Origin: an uncultured Bacteroidales bacterium
GTDB taxonomy: Bacteria > Bacteroidota > Bacteroidia > Bacteroidales > Bacteroidaceae
Direction: 5' to 3'
Length of the DNA: 64,000 bases
Assembly: GCA_902799655.1 (NCBI GenBank)
Contig: CADCBH010000018.1
Span: 36,483 to 100,482, forward strand
The position numbers and the translations under genes are program-made. Of this stretch, positions 61,020-64,000 are shown piece after piece (the first letter of the stretch is position 1; every line of letters starts with the position of its first letter). The notes beneath the pieces were generated by a model, which had not been told where the DNA came from, searched no databases, and saw only the letters and a program-made list of their open reading frames with translations.

Positions 61020-62467
61020 TACTTCTTTCCTTTCTTTACTTTAATCTTATCACTGGTAGTATTGGCCAGCGAGCGCACACAGCGGAAGCCGATATACGAG
61101 CGGGGCTGGTTCTGATACTCATAAGAGCGCCATGCTGAGCGGATATAGCTCTCTGGGTCTTTCCACGAGCCGCCACGCACGCTCTTCTTCTTCAACCGGT
61201 AAGGGTCTTCCTTGGCAGCATTGTAGCGCAACTGTGGGTTGATATCGTTCATAGCCTCGACGCCAGCCTCGGTATAGATGGTGCTACACCATTCGGCCAC
61301 GTTGCCAGCCATATCGTAGAGTCCGTTGGAATTGGCGGCATAGATACCAGCACGACTGGTGATAAGGTTGCCGTCTTTGGTATAGTTACCGTTATCGGGC
61401 TTGAAGTTAGCATAGAAACAACCATTGCCACTAGACACATCCTGATTCTCCCAAGGGAACTCGTTCTGGTCTTTTCCACGAGCGGCATACTCCCACTCGG
61501 CTTCGGTCGGCAGGCGGTAACGCTGCACATAGCGGGCAGCACCACCCAGACCTCGCAACAGATATTCCGTACGCCATGCACAGAAAGCGTTAGCCTGCTC
61601 CCACGTCACACCCACCACGGGATAGTCGTTATAGGCAGCATTCGAGAAATAGTATCGCATATAGCTCTCGTTCTCGGCGTTGGGGAAGTCATTGACCCAA
61701 CAGGTGGTATCTGGATAGATATTAATAATGTACGTGTTCAAAAAGTCCCAGGCTCCCGTATATTCACGATTGATGGTCTCACGGATAATCTGACCCTCAT
61801 CGTTGATATAGGCAGTATCTTTCGATATCCAGATCTTCTCGTTGGGATTGGGGCGCACATCGGTATCAAGGATGCGCTCCTCGGGATTGGTACGATACTT
61901 GCGCTTGGCAGCCTCGGTATAGTCGTAAATCTCATAACGGTAGTTCATCTGTCGCCAGTCGAGCATCTTCTCGCCAGTCACAGGATTTGTTGTATACAGG
62001 CTCTCGAAGGCACGCTGCTCATCCTCGTTGGGTTTACGGGGCAACGCTTTCCTCCAGTTCAGATGAGGCTTCACGGGATCGCCGTTCTTGTCTTCCTCAA
62101 TCTTATACGTCTCGTCGCCACCATAGGCAGGATCTGCCAGACGCTCACGCAGGATAGAGTCACGCACGTAGTTCACAAACTGACGATACATCGAGTTGGT
62201 CACCTCATGCTCGTCCATCCAGAACCCCTCGACAGAGATGTCACGCACGGGAGTCTGCTTACCCCATAGCGTATCTTTCTTGTCGAGACCCATGCGCAGA
62301 TGACCGCGCTTGATAAGCGTCATACCATAGGGAGCCGGCTCACTGAAGGCGCGACCGCTCACACCCGTCACCTCGCCACCTGCCGACGACGTCATCTTAC
62401 TGCCGAAGCAAGCAGTAAGCAGCGTCACCATCATGGTGCAAAGTGCTATACTAATAATCTTTTTCAT
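61019..62467 (-). CDS. gldK: type IX secretion lipoprotein GldK/PorK
   Basis: 482 residues: lipoprotein signal (lipobox LTAC near residue 20) and a formylglycine-generating-enzyme-like fold (TLIKRGHLRMGLD, EVTNSMYRQFVNYV, RLPTEAEWEYAARG, GLYDMAGNVAEWC, RGGSWKDPESYIRSAWR, IGFRCVRS). In T9SS the fold is structural: GldK and GldN build the ring under the outer membrane. It lies 23 bases behind porP. Confidence 0.96.
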   Translation of the reverse strand: MKKIISIALCTMMVTLLTACFGSKMTSSAGGEVTGVSGRAFSEPAPYGMTLIKRGHLRMGLDKKDTLWGKQTPVRDISVEGFWMDEHEVTNSMYRQFVNYVRDSILRERLADPAYGGDETYKIEEDKNGDPVKPHLNWRKALPRKPNEDEQRAFESLYTTNPVTGEKMLDWRQMNYRYEIYDYTEAAKRKYRTNPEERILDTDVRPNPNEKIWISKDTAYINDEGQIIRETINREYTGAWDFLNTYIINIYPDTTCWVNDFPNAENESYMRYYFSNAAYNDYPVVGVTWEQANAFCAWRTEYLLRGLGGAARYVQRYRLPTEAEWEYAARGKDQNEFPWENQDVSSGNGCFYANFKPDNGNYTKDGNLITSRAGIYAANSNGLYDMAGNVAEWCSTIYTEAGVEAMNDINPQLRYNAAKEDPYRLKKKSVRGGSWKDPESYIRSAWRSYEYQNQPRSYIGFRCVRSLANTTSDKIKVKKGKK

Positions 62468-62490
62468 ATCTTCTTTTATCTTCTTAATTT

Positions 62491-63426
62491 CTAAAGAATT
62501 CTCACGCTCTGATGACGGTTGCGTCCCTTCTTCTGGAAGTTCATGTCCGTCTTGTAACCTACAAACAGCTCGTGCGAACCATTACCTATCTTCAACACCG
62601 AAGTGTACACCTCGTAACTGTAGCCGATGATGATGCCGTGGAAGAAACCGCCGATGAGCGCTGTCACCGAGTTTGAGGGACTATATCCCACACCCGCATA
62701 CATCATCTTCTTGTCGTGAGCATACTTCAAGCGCGTCGTCACGTTCACACGATGGCTGGTACCGTCGGTATGCGCCAACACTGATGGGTGTATTGATAGA
62801 AACGGATTCCTCAGCTGAATATTGTATCCACCCGTGAAATAATACACACGACTGATGTTGTAAATCGAACGGTCTCCCAGTTCTACCGAGGGAGCAGTGG
62901 CATGCAATACCGACACACCGGCATACCACGGGCCATGCATATAGTAGAGTCCTGCAGAGAGGTCGATGGCAGCTCCGTTAACGTCGGTTTTCGTGAAAGC
63001 AGGATCGTCTTTCTCCGTATCGACCCCACTACCTTTGAACTTCTCACTCAGCAGACCGACCTGCAGACCGATGCTGAGCATACCGCCCAGCAAGCGCTGT
63101 TTATAGGCATATTGCAGCACCAGACGCTGATGCTGGAAGAGTCCCAACTGGTCATTCATCAGCTGTACGCCAGCACCATGATACCTGCCCAGCACATAGA
63201 ACGGCATATCGGCACCAAAGTTCATCGTACGTGGAGCATTTTCAAAACCTGTCAGCGTCTTCGCATAGGCGCCCGTGACGTTCAGCGTCGACTCTTTGCC
63301 CACTGCCGCAGGGTTAAACGATGGTTCCATCGCCCAGTAGTGGGTGAAGGAAGGTTCCTGCTGAGCTCCCACTGTCAGTACGGAGAACCACAAAGCAGCC
63401 AAAAGGGATAAACAACGCTTAAGCAC
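62491..63426 (-). CDS. porP: PorP/SprF family type IX secretion outer-membrane protein
   Basis: 311 residues with a signal peptide (about 1-21) and the typical opening FTHYWAMEPSFNPAAVGKES, then a 14-strand barrel of the PorP/SprF family. Ends in charged residues (KKGRNRHQSVRIL). It is the first gene of the T9SS core operon; only the 125-base gap upstream (63427-63551), where no clear promoter box is visible, separates it from the truncated channel. Confidence 0.93.
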   Translation of the reverse strand: MLKRCLSLLAALWFSVLTVGAQQEPSFTHYWAMEPSFNPAAVGKESTLNVTGAYAKTLTGFENAPRTMNFGADMPFYVLGRYHGAGVQLMNDQLGLFQHQRLVLQYAYKQRLLGGMLSIGLQVGLLSEKFKGSGVDTEKDDPAFTKTDVNGAAIDLSAGLYYMHGPWYAGVSVLHATAPSVELGDRSIYNISRVYYFTGGYNIQLRNPFLSIHPSVLAHTDGTSHRVNVTTRLKYAHDKKMMYAGVGYSPSNSVTALIGGFFHGIIIGYSYEVYTSVLKIGNGSHELFVGYKTDMNFQKKGRNRHQSVRIL

Positions 63427-63551
63427 GTTAATAATAACGTTCTGTATCCATATTTATTGCATCCAACAAGGATTAGAACAACTGAAGTGCTAGTTTCTTA
63501 CAACTTAAGTAGCAGATTACCAAATCCTATTATCAGCATCGCTTTGCCAGA

Positions 63552-63718
63552 TTACTGGCACGCCTCACGGCTCCTTCTTCTCAACTCTTCCATATAACCT
63601 GCCGTAATAATACCTGATGGAAGTGCAATGACAGCAATGCCAATCATTGATGATATGATACTTATTATTCTTCCTGTGCTGGAGATAGGATACAAATCAC
63701 CATATCCCACAGTTGTCA
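63552..63718 (-). pseudogene. C-terminal fragment of a potassium channel, truncated at a junction
   Basis: About 55 residues of a K+ channel are present: the selectivity filter TTVGYGD followed by LYPISSTGRIISIISSMIGIAVIALPSGIITAGYMEEL (second pore helix) and a short tail. Everything upstream of the filter (voltage-sensor or first helix, pore helix) is missing: the frame continues into the antisense of a restriction gene. The break is close to 63718. The fragment would not make a working channel as written. Confidence 0.85.
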
Positions 63719-64000
63719 CTACATCAGAACTACTGGCGACAGGTGTTGACTGCAAGACCTGCGGCCTTATCGTGTTTGACAAGGAAGTCGAGTCCATGAC
63801 CAAGTTCAAGCAGATGGTCGGACGCGGAACGCGCATCAACGCCGCCAAGGGCAAGTTCTTCTTCGACATCCTCGACTTCCGCAACGTCACGTCCAAGTTC
63901 GCCGACCCTGACTTCGACGGCATTGCGGACACCAAGGGCTCCGTCGGCTATGACGACGGGGAAGAGAAACCGCCGGAGGACGGCACGGAGGAACCGCCGG
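63690..64000 (+). CDS. C-terminal coding part of type I restriction enzyme subunit HsdR (truncated at both ends)
   Basis: On the plus strand, one open frame reads YPTVVTTSELLATGVDCKTC, then LIVFDKEVESMTKFKQMVGRGTRI and FFFDILDFRNVTSKFADPDFDG. This is the helicase motif V/VI region and start of the C-terminal part of HsdR. The protein then becomes Glu/Pro-rich and leaves the window. There is no start codon; the 5' two-thirds of the gene is absent. The region is much richer in G+C than everything to its left. No hsdM or hsdS is visible. Confidence 0.85.

Noticed and set aside
63552-63935. A single 127-residue minus-strand protein
   Set aside because: Only its C-terminal half is a K+ channel; the N-terminal half is the antisense of HsdR and arises from the junction.

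Overview
The window reads as a Bacteroidales chromosome segment, most likely Prevotella or a close relative. Evidence: Bacteroidetes promoters (TTTG, 19-20 bases, TAnnTTTG) stand before many genes. There is a complete type IX secretion core operon (porP-gldK-gldL-gldM-gldN), a BspA-type leucine-rich-repeat surface protein with a Prevotella-style C-terminus, a TPP-riboswitch operon of TonB receptor + PnuT + thiamine pyrophosphokinase, and fused corrin-ring enzymes. There is no plasmid or phage backbone; most of the window is ordinary core chromosome with small accessory islands.

Layout. 1-2.9 kb: end of a small secreted-protein gene, a repeat-rich gap, a hypothetical membrane-anchored protein behind a ~350-base structured leader, and a RAYT-type Y1 transposase with its own palindromes. 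2.9-4.5 kb: MlaE/MlaF lipid transporter. 4.6 kb: a 33-codon small gene with its own promoter and terminator. 4.8-9.2 kb (minus): DUF177-rpmF-fabH-era-der-lipoprotein operon. 9.4-12.1 kb (minus): histidine kinase, coiled-coil lipoprotein, rsmI. 12.2-18.2 kb: tdk, tRNA-Lys, an AsmA/thioredoxin-like/TPR-lipoprotein operon, tRNA-Val and tRNA-Leu. 18.2-21.3 kb (minus): pyrE-SRPBCC-argH-lipoprotein. 21.4-29.5 kb (plus): outer-membrane receptor, thiamine operon, argS. 29.6-37.4 kb (plus): a cassette of SPFH/zinc-ribbon protein, four-helix membrane protein, giant coiled-coil protein ending in a ribosomal L7/L12 C-terminal domain, two paralogous coiled-coil proteins, a bactofilin-like beta-repeat protein and an RNase H. 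37.5-41 kb (minus): the LRR protein. 41.1-42.8 kb: a second leader-RNA plus membrane-protein module and a repeat cluster with a 245-base inverted-repeat element. 42.8-52.3 kb: ribD, prmC-recX-comF, tRNA-Arg, maoC, secDF, a nuclease-fold protein, rhomboid, HU. 52.4-56.8 kb: a three-gene corrin operon of five enzyme functions. 56.8-63.4 kb (minus): porin-like protein and the T9SS operon. 63.55-64 kb: a K+ channel C-terminus joined abruptly to the GC-rich C-terminal coding end of a type I restriction HsdR, which looks like a chimeric junction.

The best candidates for something undescribed are the 29.6-36.9 kb SPFH/L12-domain/bactofilin-like cassette, and the two ~350-base leader RNAs that each end in an intrinsic terminator just before a small membrane protein gene. 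The window is also rich in short-unit repeats (CTAG nonamers, CGTTAT units, CTTCACT heptamers, and a repeated promoter module). Some of these have entered the reading frames of era, argS and cobL.
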